Positions 42,946 to 53,900 of a stretch of DNA of 64,000 nt are shown one piece after another. The stretch lies in NCBI RefSeq assembly GCF_018137965.1, contig NZ_CP073100.1, positions 5,157,754 through 5,221,753 of the forward strand, read 5' to 3'. The notes beneath the pieces were generated by a model. That model had not been told where the DNA came from. It saw only the letters and a list, made by a program, of their open reading frames with translations, and did not search any database. Source of the stretch: Luteolibacter ambystomatis (lineage in GTDB: Bacteria; Verrucomicrobiota; Verrucomicrobiia; Verrucomicrobiales; Akkermansiaceae). The position numbers and the translations under genes are program-made. Numbering within the stretch: position 1 is the first letter of the stretch; every line of letters begins with the position of its first letter.

Positions 42946-43226
42946 GGCTTTTTCCGCCGGTAGGGTTTCTTCGGCTCCGCCACCCGTTGTGAGATCGGGG
43001 GCGCATAGTCACCGAAGTCTTCCAATTCATCGTTGAAGTGGTCTCCCATCGCCAGGACGAGGCCCTTGAGGCCGCCGAACTGCCTGGAGGGAGGGCTTTC
43101 ACGGACCACTTGCAGCCGGACCATGGGCTCGTTCCGATTGGCGATGATGATTTCTTCACCCTCCAAAGCCCGCTGGATCAGCCGGGAAAGATGGGTTTTC
43201 GCTTCATGAATGGAAACGATGCTCAT
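42942..43226 (-). CDS. Phd/YefM-type antitoxin
   Basis: A 94-residue antitoxin: N-terminal Phd/YefM DNA-binding fold (MSIVSIHEAKTHLSRLIQRA, then EEIIIANRNEPMVRL) and a basic, disordered C-terminal tail (EPKKPYRRKKP) that should wrap the toxin. The ATG at 43226 is chosen, since a codon pair upstream adds only Met-Ile. Coupled to the toxin by ATGA overlap. The pair is autoregulated most likely through the inverted repeat upstream. Confidence 0.9.
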   Translation of the reverse strand: MSIVSIHEAKTHLSRLIQRALEGEEIIIANRNEPMVRLQVVRESPPSRQFGGLKGLVLAMGDHFNDELEDFGDYAPPISQRVAEPKKPYRRKKP

Positions 43227-43229
43227 GAT

Positions 43230-43261
43230 CAAGACTTAGTCATGAGACTTGGTCTTGTCAA
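43230..43261 (-). promoter_or_regulatory. Promoter/operator of the toxin-antitoxin operon
   Basis: A perfect -35 TTGACA (43256-43261 on the minus strand) followed after 17 nt by TAAGTC. An inverted repeat CAAGAC (43230-43235) and GTCTTG (43252-43257) with further AAGTCT copies spans the -10 region, as expected for autorepression by the antitoxin. Confidence 0.6.
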
Positions 43262-43329
43262 GATGGCCGAGAAAAGCCGCCATGAAGGCACGGCGGCTAA
43301 GGAAGAATGCCCGATTGATTTGTGAGGAT

Positions 43330-44700
43330 TCAGTCCACTTTGATCACCGTGGCGATCGGATCGGCGAGGGTTTCCGGCAGGGTAATGGTGGTTTGATCGC
43401 CATCCACCTTCACTTCCAGCGCCTTTCCGCCATCCAACAGCACGGCCTTGGCGGCTTTCACCGGCAGGACGATGGTGCCATTGTCCGGACGCTTGAAGAC
43501 ATGGAGATAGAGGGTGCCGCCCTTCTTGGTTACGCGGCCGTCGAAGGCGGATTCCTTGAAGGGATTCGCCTTGGTGCCGTAGATCGCCTCGCCGTTCTTC
43601 TTCAGCCACGCTCCCATGGCTTCCATGCGCTCGACGCTTTCCGGAGGAATGGTGCCATCGCCGGTCGGACCGACGTTGAGCAGGTAGTTGCCGCCCTTGC
43701 TGGCGATGTCGATGAGGTTGCGGATCAGCTTCTCGGTGGATTTCCACGCCTTGTCGTGTTCGGAAAAGCCCCACGTTCCGTTCATGGTCATGCAGGTTTC
43801 CCAATCGACCGTGCCGAGCCCGTTGGCGGGGATGTTGTTTTCCGGGGTGACGAAGTCGCCGTATTGCGGGTCCATGCGGTCAGTGACGTTGTGGGTGCCC
43901 ATGCCGCTGAAACCCGCCTCCGGGCGGCGGTAGAGGCGGTTGTTCATGATCACGCCCGGCTGCTTGGCGCGCACTTCCTTGATCAGATCGGCGGCTCCCC
44001 AGGCGGCATCGCCATCGAACTGGGTCGAACTGTAGTCCCACCAGATCACATCCACCTTGCCGTAGTTCGACAGCAGTTCATCGACCTGGCCGTGGAGATA
44101 CTTGATGTACTTTTGCTGATCCCGCGGTTCCGTCGCCTTCTCGGCGGCTTGTTTCGGATAGGGCAGTCCCTTGGCGGCCTTGAAGTCGTAGTCCGCATGA
44201 TGCCAGTCGATGATCGAGTGGTAGAAGCCGACCTTGAGGCCTTCTTCATGAAGCGCGTCGGTGATCTCCTTGATCAGGTCGCGGCCGGTGAAGTCCTTGC
44301 CATCGAAGTCGGTGAGCTTCGAGTCTCCGAGGTAGAAGCCTTCGTGATGTTTGGTGGTGAAGACGACGTATTTGCAGCCGGCGTCCTTCGCCACCTTGGC
44401 CCACGCTTTTGCAAAGCCCGGCTTTGGAACAAACTTCGGCTTCGCGGCCTTCGTATAGGTTTCCGTGTCCACTCCCACGCGTGTCTGGAGCCATTCGACC
44501 CCGCCACCGCCGATCGACTTGCCTTCCCATGTGCCGGCCAGTCCTGAATAGAGGCCCCAGTGGACGAACATGCCGAAGCGGGCTTCCCGCCACCATTCCA
44601 TGCGGGCATTCCGCTGTTGTTCGGTTTCGGCAGCGCGGGCGGGAACGGCCTGGAGCGCGGTGAGTGCGGCGGCCAACGCGAGGACGGTTTTGCGGATCAT
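43330..44700 (-). CDS. Secreted alpha-L-fucosidase, GH29
   Basis: A 456-residue secreted fucosidase. Signal peptide (MIRKTVLALAAALTALQAVPARA). Barrel with RFGMFVHWGLYS, VFTTKHHEGFYLGDSKLTDF, FYHSIIDWHH and the nucleophile Asp222 in VDVIWWDYSS. MNGTWGFSEHD and NYLLNVGPTGDGTIP are diagnostic of GH29. A short beta domain ends the protein. The ATG at 44700 begins the signal peptide; the longer frame is not needed. Divergent from the giant TPR gene over a 282-bp gap. It removes terminal fucose from glycans such as mucin or fucoidan oligosaccharides. Confidence 0.95.
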   Translation of the reverse strand: MIRKTVLALAAALTALQAVPARAAETEQQRNARMEWWREARFGMFVHWGLYSGLAGTWEGKSIGGGGVEWLQTRVGVDTETYTKAAKPKFVPKPGFAKAWAKVAKDAGCKYVVFTTKHHEGFYLGDSKLTDFDGKDFTGRDLIKEITDALHEEGLKVGFYHSIIDWHHADYDFKAAKGLPYPKQAAEKATEPRDQQKYIKYLHGQVDELLSNYGKVDVIWWDYSSTQFDGDAAWGAADLIKEVRAKQPGVIMNNRLYRRPEAGFSGMGTHNVTDRMDPQYGDFVTPENNIPANGLGTVDWETCMTMNGTWGFSEHDKAWKSTEKLIRNLIDIASKGGNYLLNVGPTGDGTIPPESVERMEAMGAWLKKNGEAIYGTKANPFKESAFDGRVTKKGGTLYLHVFKRPDNGTIVLPVKAAKAVLLDGGKALEVKVDGDQTTITLPETLADPIATVIKVD

Positions 44701-44847
44701 GGGAATCGTGGGAATGTGCGGGAAATCCAGCGAATGGTTGTGAATCCGGCGGCTTCTGGCGATTGGTATTTTCGAAGGAATGGGGGTGGAATCTGCGCTC
44801 GTTTCCTTGGCAGATGAGTGGGAGAGGAAGCCGGGGGAGACAGGATT

Positions 44848-44869
44848 TTTTGTCGCTCCGCAGACAAAA
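44848..44869. promoter_or_regulatory. Inverted repeat in the divergent GH29/giant-TPR intergenic region
   Basis: Arms TTTTGTC (44848-44854) and GACAAAA (44863-44869) around 8 nt. It lies in the 282-bp interval 44701-44982, which holds no gene and must contain the promoters of both divergent units, so it is a candidate operator. Confidence 0.4.
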
Positions 44870-44982
44870 CGGGGCGCGGTGGGAGTTGGAAAATGAAGCG
44901 TCCTTTCCAATGACGATTCGTGATTTTGGACGGGACAGCGGCCTTGGCTTTTGAAAGGTAATCAGACGCAACCTCCTGACTC

Positions 44983-47900
44983 ATGTTCCATCGTCCTCTT
45001 CTCTTTGCGTTGGTTCCCGTTTCCCTGGTGTCAGCCGCGCCGGAGGCTCCTCCGGAGAAGGCTTTGAAATATCATGACGCCTTGATGAAACGACCGCACA
45101 ACGCGGCGTTGTTCGACCGGTTCTTCGGCGCGTGGATCGATGAACAGCCGGTGGAGTCTCTCGGCGTTTTCCTCACTGATCGCGCGGAGAAAAACGGTGG
45201 CCAGGATTGGACGGTGCTGGCGCTCTATCAACTGCGGCGTGGTCAGGAGGACGGTGCGCTGGCCTCTCTGGGCAAGGCGATCGCCGCGGTCCCGGACGAC
45301 CCGGCGCTGGCGATGGATCGCGCGAAGTTGCGCTTGCGCCGCATGGAATTTGATAGTGCGCGGAAGGATCTGGCCGCGGTTGTGGCAGGAAAGGATGAAG
45401 CACTTGCTTTGGAGGCGTCCAAGCTGTTGGGGAAATCCTGGCTGCGGGAAGGCAAGGCCGAAGAGGCGATCAAGGCTTGGGATGCCGTGTTGGCCGCGCA
45501 TCCCGGAGATGAGGATTTGCTGGAGGATCTTGTGGAGACGGCGGCTGCCGAAGGCGAGACCGCACAGGCTTTGACTTATGTCGGGAAATTGATCGAGGTC
45601 AGCAAGGACCCCTATCAGAAAACGCTCCGCGGGCTGCGGCGGGGCGATTTGCTGGCGCATTCCGGCAAGAATGACGAAGCCGTGGAAGCCTACGCCGCCA
45701 CGCTCGCCCAGGTGGGCGAGGGATCGTGGTTGGAACGCGAGGTGCTGGCCCAGATCGAGAAGGTTTTCCGCAAGCAGGACCGGCTGGATGAACTGGCGGC
45801 CCAGCTCGCGAAACTCGCGGAGGCGAATCCGCGCCGCCTGTTGATCCACCGCCAGCTTGCCAAGTTGGAGGCGGCCCAGGGAGATGCGGACAAGGCGATC
45901 GGCCGTTTCCGCGAGGTGTTGAAGCGCTCGCCGGGAGACCGCGAGCTGCGGGAGGAATTCGTGCGTCTGCTGACCGATGGCGAGCGGTTCGATGATGCCT
46001 CCGCGGAACTGGAAAAGCTCATTGAAACCGCACCGACCGAGAGTGGTCTCTATCTCCAGCTCGCCTCGTTGCGCAGCAGGCAGGGCAAGCCGGAGGCCGT
46101 GCTGACCGCTTTGAAGAAGGCTCACGAACTGATGGGCAAGGACGAGGGCGCGGGCATCCGCATTGCGGGCCTGATGCTCCAGTATAACCAGAATGAGCCG
46201 GGAGAGGCGTTGTTGAAGGAGTTGTCGGCGGCACCTGGTGCGGGACCGGCACCGGCCGAGGTTCTGGCCGCGCAATATGGACGTACCAACCGCAAGACCG
46301 AGGCGTTGGATCTGTTGAAAAAGGTGGGAGTCTCGGATGACGTGGATGTGGTGATCCGGGTTGCCGGGGCGATTTCCGCACTGGGCGAGAGTGCCACGGC
46401 ATATGACGTGCTTGTTGCGAAGGCGGAGAAATTCCCATCGGAGCCGCGGTTCCTGATCGCGCTGTCCCAGACCGCCCTCGCGGCGGGCAAGGCGGAGGGT
46501 GCCGTGCCACAGGCGGTGAAGCTGGTGCGGCTGGCCAAACAGAGTACAGAACTGGCCGAATCCATCGGCCTGGCGGGCCGTGTGATTGCCGCGGCGGATA
46601 AAGGCTTGGAATGGCGCAAGACGTTGGAGGCACAGGCGGCGAGATCTCCGAGCGAGACCTGTCTGCTGGCCAGCCTCGCGGAAACGCAGGGGGATCTGCC
46701 CGCTGTCGGCAAGTTGCTCGATGCCGCCACCGATCCGCTGGTGGTTCATTTCCACGCCGCTCTTCTCGACCGGCGCGGGGATTTTGATACGGCAATCGCC
46801 GTACTTTCCCGCCTGGCGGATACAGATGAGGGCAGGAAGGCCGCCTATTTCAAGGATCTGGCGGAACTCCAGCAGCGGGCGGGAAAAGCGGCCGATGCCA
46901 TCGCCACGGTGGAGCGCTGGAAACAAAGCGCGCCGGGGGACAAGACCGCGTGGACGATGGCCAGCCGCCTGCTGCGCGAAAGTGGCAAGGCGGATGAGGC
47001 GGTGAAAGTGGCGCGGCAGGCCGCCGCCCGGTTCGAGGGCGATGCGGATCTCGCGGCGGCGCTGGCCTTGCTGCATGACGAGGCCGGCCAATGGGCGGAC
47101 GCGGAGGCGATCTATTGGCGGCTGTATGATGAATCGCAATCCCCCACCGATCAGGCCCGGTGGGCGGCGCAGCTTGCCCAGCTCGCGTTGAAGAATGGCC
47201 GGACTGAAGAACTGGATGAAAAGCTGAAGGAACGTGCGAAGGGCAACCGCCGTTCGCTTGGTCCCATCCTCGCGCAGGCGGAACTGGCCCGGGTGATGCA
47301 GAACGAGGACAAGCGCCGCGATCTGTTGCTGGAAGCGGTCCGGATCCAGCCGAAGGACGTGGACCTGCGGTTGCAGATTTCCGCGTTGGAAGACAAGGCG
47401 GGCAATCAGGACCGCGTCGTCGCGGTATTGGAAGAGGCCCTTCCCTATGACAATGCCAACAAGGTCCGCTCCGCTTTGGCCCAGGCCTATCTGCGACAGG
47501 GGCAGGCACTGAAAGGTCTGCGCGAAATGCGGGCGATGTCGGGCAAGAAGGCCGGTGATCCGCGTTCCACCGAGGAAAGCGCCGCCGCGCTCGCGGGATC
47601 GAAGATGCACGATGAAGCCATCCGCTTCATGCGTGAGGAGATCCCGGATGGCGGCGACTGGCGCTCGAAGTATCTGCTGGCGGTGCTGCTCGAAGAGGAC
47701 GGTCGTGAGACCGAGGCGCTGCCGATCTTCATTTCACTGATGCAAGCCGAGGGGGATCTGCCCTCGGCGAAACCCGCGACGCCCAATCCACAACAGGTGC
47801 GCAACAACTACGAAGCCTATGGTGAGGATGTCCAGAAGCTCATGGAACTCAGCGGTGCCTCCCAGGCCGCCTACACTCACAAGCGTCCCGGCAATTCCTA

Positions 47901-50900
47901 TGGTCATATGCTGAGTCGGGGCAGCGGGATGACCGGTTCTTTCCGCCTTCCGGATACATCGGAAGAGGTGCGATCTTATTCCCTCGTCCATCTGTGCAAG
48001 CTGGCCAAGCGGGGAGGAGGTGGACTGGACCCATCGGTGGCCGCGCTGATCAAGGCGGCGGGAGTTTCCAACATCGAGTTCGCCTCCGAGTTCTTCGAAC
48101 AGCAGTCGAATGGGAATCCGGATTTCGCCCGTCTGATGGAAAAGTTTCCGGACCAGCCGGGGCTGATGGAGCTCGCCGGCATGTACGGCCGCGGCGTGAC
48201 AGTCGCCGTCGCGCGCAAGGTGCTGGAGAAGGGGGACAAGGTCAGCCCGCTTTCCCGGGTGAATGCCTGCATCCGGATCCTGTCGGAAGCCGGTGACAAG
48301 CCGGAGGACAAGACGTGGGATGCCTTGATCGATGCGGCTCGCGCGGCGGGTGATGTCAAAAGCGGGCCGATGAGATCGATGATCGGCTATCAGGTGCTGT
48401 CGCTGCTCACGCCGAAAGATCCCCGGAACGGATCGCAGAACAACACGGTCACGGTGCCGGACTCGAAGAAGGAGCCGCTGAAGAAGCTGGTGGTCGAGAC
48501 CCTGGTGGAAAAGCAGGAGCAGGATATGGATTCACTGCATCTGCGCCTCGGGGCGCTTTCCGTGGCGGGGACGACGGAGCAGTGGATCGATGCGCTCAAC
48601 AAGGGGATCAAGGATTTCCGCAACCAGCCGCCGAACAAGAAGGCGGGGCAGATGATGGGGGGACGCAGCGCCTATTCCCGCATCCTGCAATACGGCCGGT
48701 ATTCGAGTGGGTACAACCCATGGGAATCGAACAATCCCTTTGAACTGCCGAAAGCGGAAACCTGTCCTCTGGGGTCGATCCCTCCCTTGATCTTTTCCCA
48801 GTTCAAGATGCCTTCCGCGGACACGAACAATTATTATGGCTCGTATGGCCGGGGGGTCGAGATCGCGGAGGCGATGAAGAGCCTGGACCGGTTCGAGTCG
48901 CCGGTGTTGCGGGTATGGATCGCCACGCTGTCCGGTGATGATGCCGCCATTGCAAAATCGCTTTCCGCCTCTCCGCCGAAGGAGGAGGCGGCGGACTTCG
49001 AGGTGTTCCGCGCGCTTCAGCTCATCAAGCAGAAGAAGATGGCGGATGCCTATGCGACCCTGGAGAAAGCCCGGACCCTCGGTGCCGCAGACCGGGATTT
49101 CGCCATGTGGGTGAATGTCTCGATGGTGGCGGTGGCGGGAGAGATCCCGGCGGAAGAGCGGGCGGGAATATCGGACTCGCTGCAAGCGGCTCTGATGCAG
49201 TGCCGCCAGAGCTTCGGGCCGATGGCCGCTGCGGTTGTGGCGGGCCAGGCGACCAAGCTCGGACTCGCCGATCTGGCGAAGCGCCTGCAACCGCCGCCGG
49301 GTGGCGGAGGGACGTCCGGCCGATCCGTCATCGGACCCGCGGGTTTTGCCGCGCGCTCCAGTTCGTCATCTTCTTCGTCCGGAGGCGTGACAGCCTCGGT
49401 CCAGCGGATGACCAAGTTTGTTTCGGAGAAGAAATACGAAACCGCGGCCCGTGAGGCGCTGCAGATCCTCCGCAACCAACGCAGCAATCCATATGGCTAC
49501 AGCGGCGAGGAATTGCAGAACCTCAAGCAACAGCTTGGCGAGGAAGGATCGAAGGAACTGATGAAACTGGTCGATCCGGGTGAATCGAAGAGTTTGGTCA
49601 AGCGACTGGAATACGCGGACGTGTGCGGCCGCCTCGGCATGAAGGACGCCATGGTCGCCACCTTGGAGAAGCTGCATGAGGAACGTCCGGACGATGTTTC
49701 CGTGGCCGCGCGCCTGGCGTTTTCGCTGCCGCTGGAGAAGAAGGATGAGCGGCTCAAGCTCATGAGTGCGGCTGCCGGAAACGACGAGTTCGTCAGCATG
49801 GCCATCGAATCGGCGAATGCGCTGGGCAGGAATTCGTCCACCGATGGCAAGGCGTCCGTGGATTTCCAGGAGAGCGTGACGGCGTGGCTGGAGCAGACGG
49901 ATCCCAAGACGCTGGAGAAGGCGAACCTGACGTGGGTCAGCTACTATGGAAAATCCTTCTTCGAAGAATACTACGAGGCCGGTCTTCCCAACCTGATGGA
50001 GTCTCCGGAAAAAAAGAAAGGCGAGGGCGGAGAGCCGAAGGACGGGAAGAAGAGCGACAAACAGTTGCTGGTGGAGCGGCGCCAGGAAGTGGCGAAGCGT
50101 CTGGCCCTGGTGATGTTGAAGTATCCCGTGATGGCGGAGGAAGGTTTCCGTTTGCTGGCGGGCGCCAGGTGCTGGACGTTCGCGCCGGAGGAGCTGGATG
50201 GATACGCGCGGCAAGCGCTGATCAACTCGAAGAACGAGTTCACCAGCGGAGCCTATTCGGATTCCCGCTATTTCGTGCTGCGCCGTGGAAACGGCGGATC
50301 GAGCAGCGGCGACGATCTTGCCCAGCATGCGTCCGTGAAATGGATCATGACCCGTCTGGGGCAGGTCAAATCACCGGACGTGGTCCTGCCACCCGCCTAT
50401 CTCGAGGATCTGAAAAAACGCGATGCCTCCATCGGAAATCTGGTCGCCTCGCTTGCTTCGCTGAAGAGCGTGGATCAGCTCAAGAAGCTGTGGCAGGACG
50501 AAACCATTTCCTCCGGCCAAGGGCGGGTTCATCAGATGCTGCGACTGGGACTCATCGCCCGTGCGGCGACGGTTCCGGGTTCATCCGCCTTCTTTCTCGG
50601 AGAGCTGGCCAGAATCAAACCGGGTTCGACCCGCTATGGATACTCGGAGATGTCCAAGGACATGCTCCTGATCCAGTCGGCTCTTTTGTCGGCGGGTGCG
50701 ATTGTCAGGGACAGCGAGCGCGAGAGCCTGTGTCTCGCGGTTCAGAAGGCGACATTCGGCGAGAAGGTGGACTGGGAGCATCCGGCGGATACCCAGGCGC
50801 TGATCAGCCAGGTGAACATGATCGAGCAGATCCTGAGGGCGGGCGAAATCGAGCCCGTGGCCGCGGCCAGACTCTGCCGGACCCTCCATCGGTTGAAGAT

Positions 50901-53900
50901 CCCGGTGGGCAGTGGTGAATACTCGGTGACCCAGCATTTCCAACGTTCCAACCTCAAGACCGCGGAAGAAGCCGAGGCGTATCTGGAATCCCTGGGATGC
51001 CTTGCCGAGGTGGATGCGTGGAGCCCGATGGCGGTGTGGACGATGCGCTGGGAGGGTGGCTCGCGGAATGCCAAGATCACCGTGAAGGAAACCCTGCTGC
51101 AAAACCGCTTGTTCGGTTCGACGGACTTCTCGTCCTCGGACCTGGTCAAGCGGCTCAAGGAACGGAAAAAGGGGCGCTTCGGATCCTTGATTTGCGCGGC
51201 GACATTGTCGTCCTCCAGCGACCGGGACGCGCTGGTGCTCCAGGCGATCACGGAAGCGGCTCCCGTGATCGCCAAGATGCCGGAAGCGCGCCTGGGCGGC
51301 ATCAACCTCGTGATGACCTGGCTGAAGCCCGAATCGATCGCGAAGCTTCCGCCCAATCTGCGCTCGAAGTTCAAGGGCGTGGATGAGAAGCGGCGTGTGG
51401 AGGTGGCCAAGCAGGCGGAGGAGTTCCTGAAGAACAAGCCGACGGTCTCGCCGGGATCGTATTACTCGATGCGTGGGGATGTCAGCAATCTCGTGAAGCA
51501 GCTGCTGCCCTTGGCTCCCGACAAGGCCTTGGAAGTCTTCCTGGAAGCGGAGCGGCGTTATACGAAGGCGCTCGCGCAAGGCGCGCGCTCATCCCGATCA
51601 AACTACAATGGCTTTGAACTCAGCGACCGGGATTCCATGCTGATCTCGCTGTTTGATTCTTCCAGCGAAACGCCGGGTGCCAGTGCCGATGAAGCGCTGA
51701 AGTTCTATCAGAAAGTCCAGACCGCGCCGGAGGGGGGGCGTTTCAGCTTCAGCCCGCGGTATGAGGACGACAACAACGAAGCCTTCTCCCGGATCGGCGG
51801 CATGCTCGTCACCGCTTCAGCAGGGGACAAGGCCAAGGCCGCCTTGCCGGAAATGCAGCGGATGATTGAATACGCGTTGTCCCGCGATGCGGCCCTCCGC
51901 GCGGACGCGGTGATCGCCATGGTATGTTCGAAGCTGGATTCCGGCCGCTACAACTCGGTCAACGTCGCCGAGGAAAGGAAGAAGCACGAGCCTGCTCGTG
52001 CCGCGCTGGGTGCGAACTACCGTTATATCAGCCTCCGCTTCGGGCTGCTGAACTGGAAGAATGACAGTGCCGAGGTGCGCAAGGAGACGGTGGATGCCTT
52101 GGCCGCCGTGCTGGGGGATGCCGCGATCCGGACGCCGTTGAAACAGGCTCTCGCATTCCGGGCGGTGGCGAGGGTTCCCGAATTGTTGGCCGAGCCGGCT
52201 GTTTTCGAATCCCTGGCATCACTTTATGAAAGCTATTGTGCGGATGAGCGCAGCGCCGTGAACGGTTGGAGCGGAGTCTTGTTCGCGGCACTCGCCCGTT
52301 ATGAGGCGCAAGCGTCGGCACTGCCGGTGGTGAAACGTTTCGGAGAGGCTTTCTGGAAGAACGCGCAGGCTTCGAAGCCCGGCGGCCATGGCAATATCCC
52401 GTCCTCGCTGGCTGGAAACCTGATGGTGGTCGCGGCGAGAACCGGTGATGGCGCGACGGCCAAGCGCCTGTTCAGCCAGACCCAGGGTGAGATGTCGGGC
52501 AATCTCAAGGTCATCACTTCGATGATCGCTTCCGGCCAGTATGATCTGGCGAAGATGCTGCTGCCACCGCGTGGATTCCTGTATCCGGTGGATCAGCAGC
52601 AGGCCGGGGTATTCACGCGCCAGTTGGAGGAACGCCTGCCCGGGTTCGTCGCATTTGTGGCGGATCCCGAATTGTCGATCCGTCTGGAGACGAAGCTGCT
52701 GACCTATGGGGATGCCGAGGGGGGCGATGCTCCCAAGGAGAAAAAGCAGCAACGCTCCGAACGCCTCGCGAAGAGCTATCCCGAATGCCGTCCCAAGGAT
52801 CGTGTGATCCAGGCGGAGGTGCTGTGCGGATTGATCCGGAACAACCGGTTCACCACCATCCCGTTGGCGGATGAACTCGCGGCATGGGCAAGGGACTGCG
52901 ACTACAAGGCGGGCATCGATCAATGGGAGAATGCCTACAACTCGAAGGTGAACAACATCCTCCGCTACCAGTATGCCTCCATCGAGAACGAGGTGTATGG
53001 AGCCGCGGTGATGGCCTCCCTGTTGCGCGGTGATCCGGCGTTGTTGGAGAAGGCCACGGAGATATTCGGAAATTCACCCGTCCTCGAGAAAAGCAGCCGG
53101 AACAGCTACAAGGGGAGCACCCAATACGTGCTGAAGACCTGCCAGATGGATCTCATGGACCGTGCGTGCTTTTGGTACTGGTATGCCCTGGCGAATGGCG
53201 GCACGGACGGTTTTGAAAAGGCTTTGCCGCTCTTCGAGACTCTCGCACTGAATGCCGAGAAGCGTTTCGAGTTCGAACAGGATGAGTTGAATTCCGGTCT
53301 TTCGATCTGCCAGTTCCTTGCTGTCTGGAGCGGGCATCCGGAACGCTTCGACGAACTCAAGGCGAAGATGCAAACGCGCCCGGATATGGTGAAGAAATAT
53401 CAGTCGCGCTGCGGCATCGCGCCCTTCGCCTATTCCGGCGCGCGCTTCGCGCCATGGAAAAATCCGCAGTTCAAGGACATGCGGAAGGTGGCGGTGGAGA
53501 AGGTCTTCGCCAATCCGAAGTTCGCTTCCCTGGTGCCATGGGACGGTGGGTGGCTGGAACAGTTGAGCACCAGCGTGCCGATGGAGCAGTTGTGCGAGAT
53601 CGCACTGCTGCCGGATGACAAGCTCATCCCGGAAGTCCGTCCGACTCTCTTTGAATACCGTGGTAAGAAAATGGCGGGCCAGAAGAAGCCGGAAGAGGCC
53701 GTCACCGCCTACCGCCGCGCTCTCTCCTCCACTCCGGCAGAGCCGGCATGGAACAGCGTCCGCGGTGCGGTGAAGGTTCCATTGGCCGAACTGTTGGTCG
53801 CGGATGGCAAGAAGGACGAGGCGAAGCAACTCGTGGGTGGCATGCCCGCCGGGGAAGTCGGCGATTGGATCAAGTCCCGCTACAAGAAGATCGCCCCCAC

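Noticed and set aside
42556..43226. Genomic island or phage marker around the toxin-antitoxin pair
   Set aside because: No integrase, transposase, tRNA or attachment-like repeats nearby; TA pairs are common in chromosomes.
45031..47610. 859-codon open frame opposite the giant TPR gene
   Set aside because: Low-complexity, Leu/Arg/Gln-rich translation and no start context; the plus-strand frame has clear TPR repeats and a signal peptide.
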